The notes: a model not told the origin generated them from the letters alone. A stretch of DNA of 64,000 bases from Methylovulum sp. (GCF_028687615.1 NZ_JAQTZU010000008.1:62001-126000), one strand, 5' to 3'; positions 19,586 to 29,552 are shown, counted from the stretch's first letter. Translations and numbers: made by a program.

Positions 19586-20899
19586 TTATTGTTCAGCGGC
19601 TGTTGCTGAAATAACCCGCTGGGCGGTATCAATGCCACTTTGCATGGAATGGCTCATTAACATATCCCGCCATTCCCCGTATTTGCCACAACCGTACACG
19701 CCATTTTTATTCAGGTAAGCAAAAATCAGCTCAAGGGCCGCGCGTGTTTTATGGTTATAAATGATATGCCCGTAACGGACATTGTGCAGCCATTCAACCG
19801 CGACAGGATCTTGGCTGCCCAGAATACCCAGTCGTTTCAGGCCGGCATAAATCCGCTGGCGGACTTCTTGCCCTGAAAGCGGGTAGCGTTGTTCATGATG
19901 GGCGACTTCCACCGTCAAACTGTCCGAACCACACGGTGCACAAGCTTTTGAGTAATGCGTCGGGATGGAGACACGGTAAAAGTCCGTGTCTTGCCTGGGA
20001 ATGCGCCCAATAGCCCAGGCCGGTGATAAGGGCTGGTCTATCCCTAAATTTAAAATATACAGCGAGCTATAAACCAATTGTTCCGCAGCCTCAGTGATTG
20101 CTGTAGGGACATTTTTTATCAACAAAATGATTTCCGGCAACGGCAAGGAGAGCACCAGATGCTCAAAAAACGCCTGGTGATGGTTGGCAAACGTCACCTG
20201 TTTTTTCTCCAGATCAATTGCTGATAAAACCTGTCCGAAGTGAAGCTGGTCATTGGGTAAAGTGGCCATCATGGCTTTAGGCAGGTTGTCGATGCCACCT
20301 GCATGTGGATACTTGAAACGGGCATCATGACCGCCACACGCTGATTGTGTGGTCACTTTACTAACGCCAAACAACTGGGCCAAGGCGGGCGGCTGGATAC
20401 GGTTAGGCATACTGCCATCAATACCGGTCAACGGGAAACGCATGCGTTTGGTTTCATAACCTTGGAAAAACAATTCAAACAGTGTTTTCCCTGATTGGGA
20501 CAGGATATGCTCCTGAAAATTGTTGGGTTTGGGCGGAGACCGCGTGGCATTGCGGTGCAGAATATCTGAAAAAATCTGTATCTTCTGTTTTAAGGTTAGG
20601 TGATGCAGATGATGCTGAATCGGTGCGGGAATGTTCAATACTTTAGATGTTTCAAGAAAAATGGTCGATTGGCAAGCACAGCCTTCAAGATCAAGGCTAA
20701 GCCGGTCAAACAGTTTTGGCGTGTCTAAAATGACATGTGGCCCATAATCAAAAGTAAAGCCATCCATACGCTCACTTCGGGTAAGCCCACCGGGTACAAG
20801 CTCTTTTTCAAATGCCGTGAAAACAATGCCCTGTTGCTGCAATTCCATTGCACAAGCCAAACCGCTGACACCTAAACCGACTAAAATAACTTTTGACAT
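19586..20899 (-). CDS. FAD-dependent amine-oxidase-like protein
   Basis: This 437-residue protein begins with a Rossmann FAD-binding motif, VGLGVSGLACAMEL (about residues 7-20), followed by FEKELVPGGLTRS and FDYGPHVILD. That layout is typical of protoporphyrinogen-oxidase, phytoene-desaturase and UDP-galactopyranose-mutase relatives. The actual substrate cannot be told. Members of this group often sit in polysaccharide loci, and this one lies convergent to the double glycosyltransferase, which hints at a role in sugar or lipid-carrier modification; that is inference. It appears complete. Confidence 0.7.
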   Translation of the reverse strand: MSKVILVGLGVSGLACAMELQQQGIVFTAFEKELVPGGLTRSERMDGFTFDYGPHVILDTPKLFDRLSLDLEGCACQSTIFLETSKVLNIPAPIQHHLHHLTLKQKIQIFSDILHRNATRSPPKPNNFQEHILSQSGKTLFELFFQGYETKRMRFPLTGIDGSMPNRIQPPALAQLFGVSKVTTQSACGGHDARFKYPHAGGIDNLPKAMMATLPNDQLHFGQVLSAIDLEKKQVTFANHHQAFFEHLVLSLPLPEIILLIKNVPTAITEAAEQLVYSSLYILNLGIDQPLSPAWAIGRIPRQDTDFYRVSIPTHYSKACAPCGSDSLTVEVAHHEQRYPLSGQEVRQRIYAGLKRLGILGSQDPVAVEWLHNVRYGHIIYNHKTRAALELIFAYLNKNGVYGCGKYGEWRDMLMSHSMQSGIDTAQRVISATAAEQ

Positions 20900-21093
20900 T
20901 ATGGGTTACCAGAAAATGCAAGGGAGTATGAATTATGGCCTATAACCCCTTGTTTTGAAAGCGGAGATGCTTCCCTGCATTTCCGATGATTGAATTAGGA
21001 AGATTTCTATCGGAATGGCAGGGGTTTAAATGTACGGTAGTTTTGCAAGGGTTTGCGAATGCGTATTCAGTGTTGTTTGCAGGTTTTTACGTT

Positions 21094-21127
21094 ATTAGCT
21101 AAGTCACCGCATTAGCTAAGTCACCGC
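21094..21127. repeat. 17-bp tandem duplication at the aroC stop
   Basis: ATTAGCTAAGTCACCGC is present twice head to tail (21094-21110 and 21111-21127). The second copy includes the aroC stop codon (TCA on this strand at 21121-21123). Probably a replication-slippage duplication. Confidence 0.85.
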
Positions 21128-22209
21128 AAAATGCCTAATCCTGAATCCACCCCCAAATTCTGCGCCCGATGGCGTAAATAATGATCCATCAACACTATCG
21201 CCACCATCGCTTCGGCTATTGGCGTGGCGCGGATGCCGACGCAGGGGTCGTGGCGGCCTTCGGTGATGACTTCGGTGGCCTCGCCGTGGGTGTTGATGGT
21301 GCGGCCTGGCAAGCGTAGGCTGGACGTGGGTTTTAGGGCGATACTGGCGCGGATGTCCTGACCGCTGGAAATACCGCCTAAAATGCCGCCTGCGTGGTTG
21401 CTTAAAAATCCTTCCGGTGTGATTTCGTCGCGGAATTGGGTGCCTTTCGCTTCGATGCAGCCAAAGCCGTCGCCGATTTCCACGCCTTTAACGGCGTTGA
21501 CGCCCATCAAGGCATAGGCCAATTCTGCATCCAAGCGGTCAAAAATCGGCTCGCCCAAGCCTGGCGGTACGTTGCTGGCGATAACTTCAATCCTCGCGCC
21601 TATGGATTCGCCTTCTTTGCGCAGGGCATCCATGTAGTTTTCCATTTCCGCAACTTTATCACTATCTGGGCAGAAAAACGGGTTGCTGTCGATGACGGCC
21701 CAATCCAGTTTGTCGATTTTGATCGGTCCCAGTTGCGACAAATAGCCCCGGATCAACATCCCTTCCTGTTCAAACAAATATTTTTTGGCAATCGCTCCCG
21801 CCGCTACGCGCATCGCGGTTTCCCTCGCCGATGACCTGCCGCCGCCGCGATAATCACGGAAGCCATATTTTTGCTGGTAAGTGTAATCGGCGTGGCCTGG
21901 GCGGAAGGTTTCGGCGATTTTGCCGTAATCTTTTGAACGTTGGTCGGTGTTTTCGATTAACAAGCCAATCGGGGTGCCGGTGGTTTTGCCTTCAAACACG
22001 CCGGACAATATTTTTACTTCGTCGGCTTCGCGGCGTTGTGTGGTGTGGCGGGATGTGCCGGGTTTGCGTCTATCCAAGTCGAATTGTAAATCCGCCTCGC
22101 ACAAGGCCATGCCCGGAGGGCAACCATCAACGATGCAACCGATGGCTGGGCCGTGGCTTTCGCCAAAGCTCGTGACAGTAAATAATTTTCCTATGGTATT
22201 TCCAGACAT
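21121..22209 (-). CDS. aroC: Chorismate synthase AroC
   Basis: AroC converts EPSP to chorismate, the last step of the shikimate pathway, using reduced FMN. The 362-residue protein starts [20 protein letters not shown], the family start, and carries [17 protein letters not shown] near residues 126-142 and a later [10 protein letters not shown]-type stretch ([14 protein letters not shown] near 270). Its stop overlaps a 17-bp tandem duplication. It follows prmB with one base between them, a conserved neighbour pair in gammaproteobacteria. Confidence 0.97.
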   Translation of the reverse strand: MSGNTIGKLFTVTSFGESHGPAIGCIVDGCPPGMALCEADLQFDLDRRKPGTSRHTTQRREADEVKILSGVFEGKTTGTPIGLLIENTDQRSKDYGKIAETFRPGHADYTYQQKYGFRDYRGGGRSSARETAMRVAAGAIAKKYLFEQEGMLIRGYLSQLGPIKIDKLDWAVIDSNPFFCPDSDKVAEMENYMDALRKEGESIGARIEVIASNVPPGLGEPIFDRLDAELAYALMGVNAVKGVEIGDGFGCIEAKGTQFRDEITPEGFLSNHAGGILGGISSGQDIRASIALKPTSSLRLPGRTINTHGEATEVITEGRHDPCVGIRATPIAEAMVAIVLMDHYLRHRAQNLGVDSGLGILR

Positions 22210-22210
22210 G

Positions 22211-23143
22211 TTATGGCAACGCTTTTAAGAATTGTTGGTGATAAAAGTTGACTTGCTCGGCGGTGAGCAAAAATACGCCGTCGCCGCCACGTTCAAAATC
22301 CAGCCAGTAGAATGGCACTTCGGGGAATCTGTCTTGCAAGGTTGTGGCGCTGCTACCGACTTCGACGACTAAAATTCCGGTGTCAGTCAGGTAGTTGTCG
22401 GCATCGGCGAGGATGCGGATAACGATGTCCAAGCCTGTTTCGCCTGCTTTCAGGCCCAGTTCCGGTTCGGCATGGAATTCAGCGGGCAGCTCTTGCCATT
22501 CGTCCAAGCTCACATACGGCGGGTTGCTGACGATGATGTCGTAGCGGGTTTCGGGCAGTTCTTCAAATAAATCGGACTCGTACAAGCTTACCGCTTCAGT
22601 CAGCTTATGTTGCTTGACGTTTTTGTCTGCAACGGCGAGCGCGTCTGAGGATAAATCCACGGCATCGACATAGGCTTCCGGGAAGGCATAAGCACAGGCA
22701 ATGGCGATACAGCCGCTGCCGGTGCATAAATCCAAAATGTTCATGACTTGATTTTCATCCACCCAGGGCGAAAAACGTTGTTCGATCAGTTCGGCGATAG
22801 GTGATCTGGGAACAAGGACGCGCTCATCGACATAAAAAGACAAACCGGCAAAAATGGCTTCGTGCGTCAGATAAGCGGCCGGGAGGCGCTCGTTAATGCG
22901 GCGGCTAACAATTTCAATGATTTTTTGGCGTTCGTCCAAAGTCAAGACGGTGTCCAGATAAGCATCGGCGAGGTTGTATGGCTGATAAACGGTGTGCAAG
23001 ACCAACGCGGCGGCTTCGTCAAGGGCGGCGACAGTGCCGTGTCCAAAACTGATTTGGTTTTCAGTAAAGCGGCTGGCTGCCCAGCGGATATAGTCACGTA
23101 GGGTGGCCAGGGTGGTCAAGACTTCTGAAGGGGGTGTTTGCAT
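22211..23143 (-). CDS. prmB: Ribosomal protein uL3 glutamine methyltransferase PrmB
   Basis: PrmB methylates a glutamine of ribosomal protein L3 with S-adenosylmethionine and is a paralogue of release-factor methyltransferase PrmC. The 310-residue protein has [16 protein letters not shown] (motif I, about residues 139-154) and the catalytic NPPY in [12 protein letters not shown] near 208-219. The N-terminal helical domain favours PrmB over PrmC, as does the immediate neighbour aroC. The ATG at 23143 begins [21 protein letters not shown]. It is transcribed with aroC. Confidence 0.93.
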   Translation of the reverse strand: MQTPPSEVLTTLATLRDYIRWAASRFTENQISFGHGTVAALDEAAALVLHTVYQPYNLADAYLDTVLTLDERQKIIEIVSRRINERLPAAYLTHEAIFAGLSFYVDERVLVPRSPIAELIEQRFSPWVDENQVMNILDLCTGSGCIAIACAYAFPEAYVDAVDLSSDALAVADKNVKQHKLTEAVSLYESDLFEELPETRYDIIVSNPPYVSLDEWQELPAEFHAEPELGLKAGETGLDIVIRILADADNYLTDTGILVVEVGSSATTLQDRFPEVPFYWLDFERGGDGVFLLTAEQVNFYHQQFLKALP

Positions 23144-23289
23144 AATGTCAGGTGTTGGGTGGGTAAGTTATTGGTATAAATAAAGAAAATGCCGGAATGG
23201 GTTTTATTGAATTTCAGGGCGGCGTAAAGTTTACAAAATCCCAAGGATGCTTCCATAGTCCCTCGTTCTGTCCAATTACCAGGAATGGA

Positions 23290-24201
23290 TCAAAACTTTT
23301 CCGCTTTTTTCCGTGCTTCTTTAGCCCCTTCAGGATCGTTCTGCATATCCCTTGCGCGGGCAATGAGCAACCAGCTATGTTTTTTGAGTTGCTTGTCGTT
23401 AGCCGCCAATTGGAGTGATTTTTTAGCCATTTCTTCTGCCAACTTAGGCTTGGATTGCTTCAAACGCAAGAGCGCCAGCTTATAGAATAATGTCGGATTT
23501 TTGGGTTCAATCCTGAGCGCCCGCTCGATAGTCATCGACGCTGATTCAACATTGCCCTTGTCGGTGCTTTTATTGGCGGCTAACACCAAGGTGTCGACCA
23601 CGGGCGATAAGGGCGCGAAAGTCTGTAAAGGCTCAAATGGAGGTGGCGGCGGCGGTGGAGGGGGCGGTGGCGGAGTTTCAACCACTGGCGACGGAATAGA
23701 GGGTGTCAGTGTGGTGGTGGTGTTTTGTCCCGACGTGGAAGAGGGCTGTGTTGGTGGTGTTCCTTGTCCGTCAGGTGCTAAGGCTGTTGCCGAGGGTTCC
23801 GGGGGGGCGGTTGTTGCAGGTGTTGTTTTTCCAGGTTCTTCTGGTTGAGTAGGTGTGGAGGTGTTGCTCAAATCAGTCGTCGCAGTATTTTCTAAATCCG
23901 CCAGTTCCTTTTCCTGTTCAGGGGTTAGTAGATCCCGTGCCGGTTCATCAGGTAATGGCTCAGGTTTTAATTCTATCGGCGCAGAGATGGCTCCGGTTTC
24001 TTCAATCGGCTTGGTTTCGACGTTGGTGTCGGGATTTTCGGCAACCGGTTCCGGGTTAGGCTCGGCTGCTGGAATATCCTGATAAACAACGGGAGGGTTT
24101 TCATAAACAGGCGCGGGTTCCCGGAGATGGAGCAAATCTTGGGTACAAGCCGAGACGAAAACTGACAGTGAACAAATGAAAAAAAGTCGTTGAGTTAGCA
24201 T
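23290..24201 (-). CDS. Proline-rich TPR lipoprotein
   Basis: A 303-residue predicted lipoprotein. The signal peptide ends in the lipobox FVSAC (Cys19), so the mature protein should be lipid-anchored. Residues about 25-190 are a low-complexity Pro/Glu/Thr-rich region with a run of about a dozen prolines near 180-192, which may span the periplasm. The C-terminal 100 residues contain tetratricopeptide-like helices (ASMTIERALRIEPKNPTLFYKLALLRL). A role as an envelope scaffold is likely but not specific. It lies between ssb and prmB, all leftward. Confidence 0.8.
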   Translation of the reverse strand: MLTQRLFFICSLSVFVSACTQDLLHLREPAPVYENPPVVYQDIPAAEPNPEPVAENPDTNVETKPIEETGAISAPIELKPEPLPDEPARDLLTPEQEKELADLENTATTDLSNTSTPTQPEEPGKTTPATTAPPEPSATALAPDGQGTPPTQPSSTSGQNTTTTLTPSIPSPVVETPPPPPPPPPPPPFEPLQTFAPLSPVVDTLVLAANKSTDKGNVESASMTIERALRIEPKNPTLFYKLALLRLKQSKPKLAEEMAKKSLQLAANDKQLKKHSWLLIARARDMQNDPEGAKEARKKAEKF

Positions 24202-24342
24202 GTAGTGGCTGCATCCAGACGATCTGACCCCCGTAACAACGTTAGGCGAAAGCGGGTGTTTGATACGGTGAATAAAAGTATCCCGATTATAAAGAGCTTA
24301 TTGCTTTTCTACCAGCTTGGTAAAACAATCTTTGATTGCGGA

Positions 24343-24837
24343 TCAAAAAGGGATGTCATCATCAAAGTCATCATAAGTCGGTGGTGCAGGCGGCATGGCT
24401 GCGCTGCCAGGTTGCGGGGCAGGCCGTGGTGCGGACGGGTTGGCTTGGTAAGCGGGCCTTGTACTTGGTGCTGTTTGAGGATCGGCGCCAAAATCGCCCG
24501 TGCCGCCGCTACGGCTGCCCAGCATGTGCATCTCTTCGGCGACAATTTCGGTGGTGTAACGGTCTTGCCCATCCTGGCCCTGCCATTTTTGGGTGCGGAT
24601 GCGTCCTTCAACGTAAAGCTGGCTGCCTTTTTTTAGATATTCACCGGCAATTTCCGCCAAACGCGCAAAAAACACCACCCGATGCCATTCGGTTTCTTCG
24701 CGGTTATCGCCTGTTTGTTTGTCTTTCCAGCGGCGGCTAGTTGCCAGCCGGATCGTGGTCACCGCCCCGCCCGATGGCATATAGCGGATTTCAGGGTCAG
24801 CACCCAAGCGTCCGATTAACATGACTTTATTTAGCAT
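24343..24837 (-). CDS. ssb: Single-stranded DNA-binding protein Ssb
   Basis: Ssb coats single-stranded DNA in replication, recombination and repair. The 164-residue protein has the OB-fold start [19 protein letters not shown], the TEWHRVVFF and [15 protein letters not shown] strands, then a Gly/Pro/Ala/Gln-rich linker, and ends in the acidic tip DDDIPF used to recruit partner proteins. Length and tail are normal for gammaproteobacteria. Confidence 0.97.
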   Translation of the reverse strand: MLNKVMLIGRLGADPEIRYMPSGGAVTTIRLATSRRWKDKQTGDNREETEWHRVVFFARLAEIAGEYLKKGSQLYVEGRIRTQKWQGQDGQDRYTTEIVAEEMHMLGSRSGGTGDFGADPQTAPSTRPAYQANPSAPRPAPQPGSAAMPPAPPTYDDFDDDIPF

Positions 24838-25062
24838 GATTACTCCAATCTGTCTGCCATTTCAAAATACTATGTGTGGCATTGGGATTTATAGGAAAAT
24901 TTAACACCACAAAGGACACGAAGATAGAAGAAGGTTATTGATAAACCAGGTCTTCCCAGCTTTAGGTTTTGATAAGCTCGCCGTAATTTATTTCGCCCAT
25001 CTATTTTTCGTGCCTTTCGTGGATGGTATCTGATGTCTAAGCTCAAGATTCCAACCGAAAGC
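24838..25062. other. Intergenic region with degenerate repeat-like text
   Basis: No gene is seen between the leftward hsp70-like gene and ssb. The stretch includes ACCACAAAGGACACGAAG near 24906 and TTTCGTGCCTTTCGTGG near 25005. These are roughly complementary and resemble CACGAA-type dispersed repeats; another CACGAA-type inverted repeat is at 60158-60211. Confidence 0.4.
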
Positions 25063-27120
25063 CTAATTTTCTCCGGCGCGGACATCAAACTCAATTTTCC
25101 AGCGACCATCATCTTTTTGCGATACCGCGTGCAGTTCCAGCGTACCGACTTCGGTGACGGCGGCGCATAAATGCACGGGGATGACTTCGCCGGGCCGTCG
25201 GCCCGCTTCTGGCAAGGTGATTTCGATTTCCGCCAATTCTGATAGCTCATCATCGCTCCAGTAATCCAAACGGGTTCCGACCGGATCTTCACGGCGGCTA
25301 TTTGAAGCGAAAAAGCGGAAGCGTACGGGTTCGCCGATAACCAGGCCGAATTCATCGTCGGGCAATTCTGCTTGGGTGCCTTCTTCCATGCCGAACGGCG
25401 CGATGCACAAGGCTTCCAGTTCGGGTGGCAAACCGGGTACGGCAGGCATTGCGCTTTCTATGCCGACATAATAAGACGCCGCCGTGCCGCCTTTAATACG
25501 CACACCGCGCCCTTTGCGGACAAAGCCATAATAGGCCGCGCCTCGGGCGACGGCGAGGTCGAGATCCGCACCCGCGAGCAAACGGGCTTCGGGGGCTTGT
25601 TCGGCGATGAGCCAGGAATTGAGTATCTGCATCAAACGTTCGGCGAGGGCGTTGGCTTTCAACACGCCGCCGTTGAACAGCACGGCGGAAGGATGCAGGA
25701 AAGTCGCGTGTTCCGGTAGATTGACATCGGGCAAGTCGCTAGTGGCATATTGCTGTTTGGACAAGAATGCCGCCAGATGGCGGGTGATGCCCGCATCTTG
25801 CGCATAGGGCAGGCCGGCAGTCCTTAAACCCGCGCGGGTGCGGCTGACCGGACGGTCGCTGATGGCGACGGTGGGCAAAAAGCCTTCGACCAGCACACGG
25901 TTGACTTCTTCACGGGTGAGTTCGGTGCGTAAGGTGCCGCCGATGAGTGAGGAGCCACGGTTGGCGACGACCAAGGGGATGGTGTCGGTGCTGTTGTCGG
26001 TGAACAATTTTTCTTTGGCATCGCGGCAACCGTGCGTCAAGGCTTGGATTTGCCAGGGTTGTAGGCGTTGCCCGTCTTTTTCCAATTTGGCTTTGACGGT
26101 GTACGCCAAGGCCAAGTCCATATTGTCACCGCCGAGCAGGATATGGTCGCCGACGGCGACGCGGGTCAATTCCAAATTACCGTCTTGCTGGGTAACGGCG
26201 ATGAGCGACAAGTCAGTCGTGCCGCCGCCAATATCGACGATCAGGATAATGTCGCCGCAGTTGACTTGTTTACGCCAGTCGCCCTGGCTTTTTTCTATCC
26301 AGCTATAGACCGCCGCTTGCGGTTCTTCCAGCAGGATGGCTTGGTGTAAACCCACGGTGCGGGCGGCTTCGACGGTCAACTCACGCGCCGCCGGATCAAA
26401 TGACGCGGGTACGGTGATGACCAAATCCTGCTCCGATAACGGTGCATTGGGATGCAGGTGTTGCCAAGCGTCACGCAGATGCTGCAAATAAGCGACGCTG
26501 GCTTGGAAAGGCGAAACGCGGGTGACTTCCTCAGGAGAGTCGGCAGGTAAGATGGGGGCTTTGCAATCGACTCCGGCATGGCAGAGCCAGCTTTTGGCGC
26601 TGGCGACCAGACGGATCGGGGTTTTGCTGCCCAGATTGCGGGCGATTTCCCCGACCAAAAAATCCGGTTTGGCTGTCCAAGGCAACGCGGTGGAACCTTC
26701 CGCCAATTCGGCTTCATGGGCCTGGTACAAAAAAGATGGCAGTTGATAGTTGTCTTCGACCATGCCTGGCGCAGTCAATTGCGGGATTGCCATGACTTGC
26801 TGGGAGAACTCGTCATCGGCAAGACCAATAGCAGAATATGACAATACGCAGTGTGTCGTGCCCAAGTCGATGCCGACGGCAAAGTGTTGTCCATCTGAAT
26901 TTGCTTGGGTTTGCACTGGCTCAATAATAGGGTCGGCAAATGCGGGCGCAGATTCGGTGGGCTGGACAGAAGTTTGTGGCGTTTCCGGCTGGCTGTTTTC
27001 AGATTGGCTGGGGGCGGGTGTTTCCGGTTCAGCGGCAGGTGCGGTGATAACAGGCGTTGCTTCCGGCTTGGTTTCCTGAAGGTTTTCCTGAATTTTTTTA
27101 ATATGGTCAAACAAACTCAT
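25063..27120 (-). CDS. Hsp70-family ATPase with N-terminal extension
   Basis: A 685-residue DnaK-like protein that is not the housekeeping DnaK. Residues 1-80 are a Pro/Glu/Thr-rich extension. The actin-like ATPase fold then begins FAVGIDLGTTHCVLSY, with a second phosphate motif VDIGGGTTDLSLIAV near 290 and an adenosine-region LFNGGVLKAN near 480. The C-terminal region is shorter and diverged from a normal substrate-binding domain. Its start overlaps the stop of the upstream DUF2760 gene by four bases, so the two are translationally coupled. Hsp70-like/DUF2760 pairs occur in other proteobacteria; their job is not known. Confidence 0.85.
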   Translation of the reverse strand: MSLFDHIKKIQENLQETKPEATPVITAPAAEPETPAPSQSENSQPETPQTSVQPTESAPAFADPIIEPVQTQANSDGQHFAVGIDLGTTHCVLSYSAIGLADDEFSQQVMAIPQLTAPGMVEDNYQLPSFLYQAHEAELAEGSTALPWTAKPDFLVGEIARNLGSKTPIRLVASAKSWLCHAGVDCKAPILPADSPEEVTRVSPFQASVAYLQHLRDAWQHLHPNAPLSEQDLVITVPASFDPAARELTVEAARTVGLHQAILLEEPQAAVYSWIEKSQGDWRKQVNCGDIILIVDIGGGTTDLSLIAVTQQDGNLELTRVAVGDHILLGGDNMDLALAYTVKAKLEKDGQRLQPWQIQALTHGCRDAKEKLFTDNSTDTIPLVVANRGSSLIGGTLRTELTREEVNRVLVEGFLPTVAISDRPVSRTRAGLRTAGLPYAQDAGITRHLAAFLSKQQYATSDLPDVNLPEHATFLHPSAVLFNGGVLKANALAERLMQILNSWLIAEQAPEARLLAGADLDLAVARGAAYYGFVRKGRGVRIKGGTAASYYVGIESAMPAVPGLPPELEALCIAPFGMEEGTQAELPDDEFGLVIGEPVRFRFFASNSRREDPVGTRLDYWSDDELSELAEIEITLPEAGRRPGEVIPVHLCAAVTEVGTLELHAVSQKDDGRWKIEFDVRAGEN

Positions 27121-27794
27121 AGTTCCACCTCGGCGGCAGCGACGATGGCTGCATTGTAGCCTTGCGTCAATTTGGGCAAACGGATGTTGGTGACTTGCCA
27201 GCCTTTATGGATCAGCGTACCCGTGAACGGTGCTTTGCCGACAATATTGCCGGTCAAGCGCACAGAACCGGCGTCAAATCCTGGCTGTATCGTGATTTTG
27301 CCGCCTTCTTGTTCCTGGCGTACTGGAGCCAGCGTGAAGTGTTCATTAATGGCTTTATTGCAGCCTTCATGGACCACGCGTGCGGCAATGCCAATATCGG
27401 CATCGCTGTAGGTGGTGATGTTTTCTTTGATAAAGTCGAGGAAACGCGCTTCTTTTTGCAATAACCCCAGCAATTGCAGGGCGGCATCGGGCGTTGCTTC
27501 TTTTAAAATCACGGGTTCCGGTGCGGGGGCGTGGACGATTTTTTCAACCTCCACTATTTTTTCAACTTCTACTAATTTTTCCACCTCGACAACTTTAACA
27601 ATCGGTTCAGCCGCTTGCTGGATGATCGTGGGTTCTGCTGTTGGTTTCCGGCGGCGTGAGAGGCTAATGACCATAACCAGAAGAATGATGACGAGCATGA
27701 GCGATAACAGCACAACCGCACCGGCGAGACCCACATGCCAGATGTCGAAAGTTGTCGGTTGCAGGGTCAAATCTATGGTGTATTGTGTATTCAT
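27117..27794 (-). CDS. DUF2760 membrane protein
   Basis: A 225-residue protein with a single membrane segment at about residues 22-46 (LAGAVVLLSLMLVIILLVMVI). A repeated heptad-like VEVEKLVEVEKIVEVEKIV stretch that should form a coiled coil follows near 69-87. The C-terminal domain is of the DUF2760 type (LGLLQKEARFLDFIKENI, then VHEGCNKAINEHF). It overlaps the downstream Hsp70-like gene, suggesting that it anchors or regulates that ATPase at the inner membrane. Function is otherwise unknown. Confidence 0.8.
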   Translation of the reverse strand: MNTQYTIDLTLQPTTFDIWHVGLAGAVVLLSLMLVIILLVMVISLSRRRKPTAEPTIIQQAAEPIVKVVEVEKLVEVEKIVEVEKIVHAPAPEPVILKEATPDAALQLLGLLQKEARFLDFIKENITTYSDADIGIAARVVHEGCNKAINEHFTLAPVRQEQEGGKITIQPGFDAGSVRLTGNIVGKAPFTGTLIHKGWQVTNIRLPKLTQGYNAAIVAAAEVEL

Positions 27795-27808
27795 GGCTAA
27801 TTGGGGTG

Positions 27809-28201
27809 TTATTGTTGTTGCGGTTGGCCCGATTTACGTGCCGCTTCGGCAAACATCAGGTTTTGCAAGACATTGCGGGTAATTTGCATACGCATTTGTT
27901 TGAGGTGGCGGTCGGCAATAATGGCAGGGACTTTTTGCGCCAGATAAACTTCCCGCATTTTCGCCAGCACAGGTTCGCACATTTTGGTGATGGTGTCGGT
28001 CGCCAAGCGGGTGTCCATCAATTTATAAGCCGGTTTTTGCATTTCATCGGAAACACATTTTTTATATTGGAATTTTGCTTTTTGGATTTCGGCGATGGTG
28101 GTGTCTGATAAGTCTGTGTTGTGCCATTCGTTTTTGGCATCTGTAGCGTAGCCATTCATGCTGACGAGCATGACGGCCAACAATAAAAGTATTTTGCTCA
28201 T
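27809..28201 (-). CDS. Small exported protein of unknown function
   Basis: A 130-residue protein with a clear signal peptide (MSKILLLLAVMLVSMNGYA), then a helical mature part with two cysteines (residues about 49 and 76) that could form a disulfide. I do not recognise the family. It lies 14 bases upstream of the DUF2760 gene and is probably in the same operon with the Hsp70-like ATPase. Confidence 0.7.
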   Translation of the reverse strand: MSKILLLLAVMLVSMNGYATDAKNEWHNTDLSDTTIAEIQKAKFQYKKCVSDEMQKPAYKLMDTRLATDTITKMCEPVLAKMREVYLAQKVPAIIADRHLKQMRMQITRNVLQNLMFAEAARKSGQPQQQ

Positions 28202-28284
28202 GATATTCCCTAACTAAAGGATAAATGGAATCTAAGAACTTTCGATTTTACGCTATTGGTTTAAAAATGAATAACCGATTAATA

Positions 28285-28317
28285 AGACCTTTCAGGTTTT
28301 TTAAACCTGAAAGGTCT
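28285..28317. repeat. 33-bp perfect palindrome (family copy 1)
   Basis: AGACCTTTCAGGTTT, a three-base TTT loop, and AAACCTGAAAGGTCT: 15 perfect pairs. It lies just after htpX (leftward) and before the next operon, so it could stop transcription on either strand. A second member with compensating changes lies at 30809-30841. Confidence 0.85.
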
Positions 28318-28331
28318 AGCTTCTTGCTGGA

Positions 28332-29207
28332 TTATTGACTGTTGCGCAACGCCGCAATCCGTTCTTCCAGCGGCGGGTGGGTCATGAACAAACGGCTCAT
28401 GCCGCCGCCGTTAATGCCAAACGCCGCCAATTGTGCCGGCATGTCAGGGGTTTCGTGGGCGCGTTGCAGGGCTTGCAGGGCGGCGATCATTTTTTCCGTG
28501 CTCGCGAGTTTGGCACCGCCCGCATCGGCGCGGAATTCACGGCGGCGTGAGAACCACATCACCAATATGCTCGCCAAAATGCCCAGTACAATCTGCGCGG
28601 CTATTTGCGTGATGTAGTAAGCAGGGCCATTGCCACGTTCGGTTTTAAAGACGGTGCGGTCAACGACATACCCGATAATGCTGGCGAAGAAGAACACAAA
28701 GGTATTGACCACACCTTGCATCAAGGCCATTGTCACCATATCGCCATTGGCGACGTGGGTGAGTTCATGCCCGATAACGGCTTCCACTTCGGCTTCGTTC
28801 ATATTGTGCAGCAGGCCGGTGCTGACCGCCACCAGCGCACTGTCGCGGCTCATACCCGTGGCGAAGGCATTGGGCGCGGAAGTGTCAAAAATGCCGACTT
28901 CGGGCATCCCGATACCCGCTTGTTGTGCCTGGCGGCGGACGGTATCAAGCAGCCATCGCTCTGTTTCGTTACTGGGATTTTCGATGACAGAAACGCCCAT
29001 CGCTTGCTTGGCTGACCATTTTGACATGACCAAAGAAATGACCGAACCGCTCATGCCGATGATGGCGGACATCATCAGCAACGCTTTTAAATTGAGGTTT
29101 ACGCCTTGGGCATCGAGTGTGCTTTGGAGTCCAAACAGATTAAAAATCAGGGTCACGACAATCATGATTGCCGCATTGGTTGCTAAAAACAGAAAAAGTC
29201 GCATCAT
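28332..29207 (-). CDS. htpX: Membrane zinc metalloprotease HtpX
   Basis: HtpX is an inner-membrane M48 protease that clears damaged membrane proteins together with FtsH. The 291-residue protein has two N-terminal membrane segments (about 4-24 and 38-60) and the zinc site HELTH (His147, Glu148, His151). The third ligand region follows further hydrophobic stretches near 160-215 (REFRADAGGAKL near 222-233). It ends in a PPLEERIAAL motif usual for the family. A palindrome lies just downstream and a 189-bp mobile repeat upstream. Confidence 0.95.
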   Translation of the reverse strand: MMRLFLFLATNAAIMIVVTLIFNLFGLQSTLDAQGVNLNLKALLMMSAIIGMSGSVISLVMSKWSAKQAMGVSVIENPSNETERWLLDTVRRQAQQAGIGMPEVGIFDTSAPNAFATGMSRDSALVAVSTGLLHNMNEAEVEAVIGHELTHVANGDMVTMALMQGVVNTFVFFFASIIGYVVDRTVFKTERGNGPAYYITQIAAQIVLGILASILVMWFSRRREFRADAGGAKLASTEKMIAALQALQRAHETPDMPAQLAAFGINGGGMSRLFMTHPPLEERIAALRNSQ

Positions 29208-29301
29208 AGTGGGAACCTTCTTAAGGTGTTGTAGAAACGGTTACTCAGATATAGGGATGGAAACGGGTGAATTCAATCATCCTTCAAGGTCACTTCATTC
29301 A

Positions 29302-29490
29302 GAACGTGTTTTAAAAGCGTCGCGAGCGGCTCGAGTGCAACGACTGCAGGGATGCAGGAGGTAGAGCAACGCAGGAGCAGTTGCCGAGGCGCACGGAACG
29401 GAGAAACCGGAGTGTACTGGACGTACATGAGGATTTCGAGTACCGCGCAACGCAGCAATCGAGCCGCGTAGCAGCTTTTAAAACACGTTC
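29302..29490. mobile_element. MITE-like element, copy A (189 bp)
   Basis: A 189-bp non-coding element with perfect 17-bp terminal inverted repeats: GAACGTGTTTTAAAAGC at the left end and its complement at the right. It is flanked by a 3-bp duplication TCA (29299-29301 and 29491-29493). A near-identical copy in opposite orientation is at 32948-33135. It encodes no transposase; apparent frames inside are not genes. It sits between htpX and the sugar dehydrogenase, in the promoter-proximal gap of both. Confidence 0.85.
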
Positions 29491-29552
29491 TCAGGGTCAT
29501 GCCAATCAGAGTCATTATATAGTGTTAAAGTTAATTAACGGAGATCATTGAT

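Noticed and set aside
23501-23848. Glycine-rich open frame opposite the TPR lipoprotein
   Set aside because: It is the complement of the polyproline tract of the lipoprotein on the other strand, not a gene.
24870-25355. Open frame (161 codons) overlapping the 3' end of the Hsp70-like gene
   Set aside because: It runs in another frame of the same strand through coding sequence of the Hsp70-like protein and into the gap; composition and content do not support a gene.
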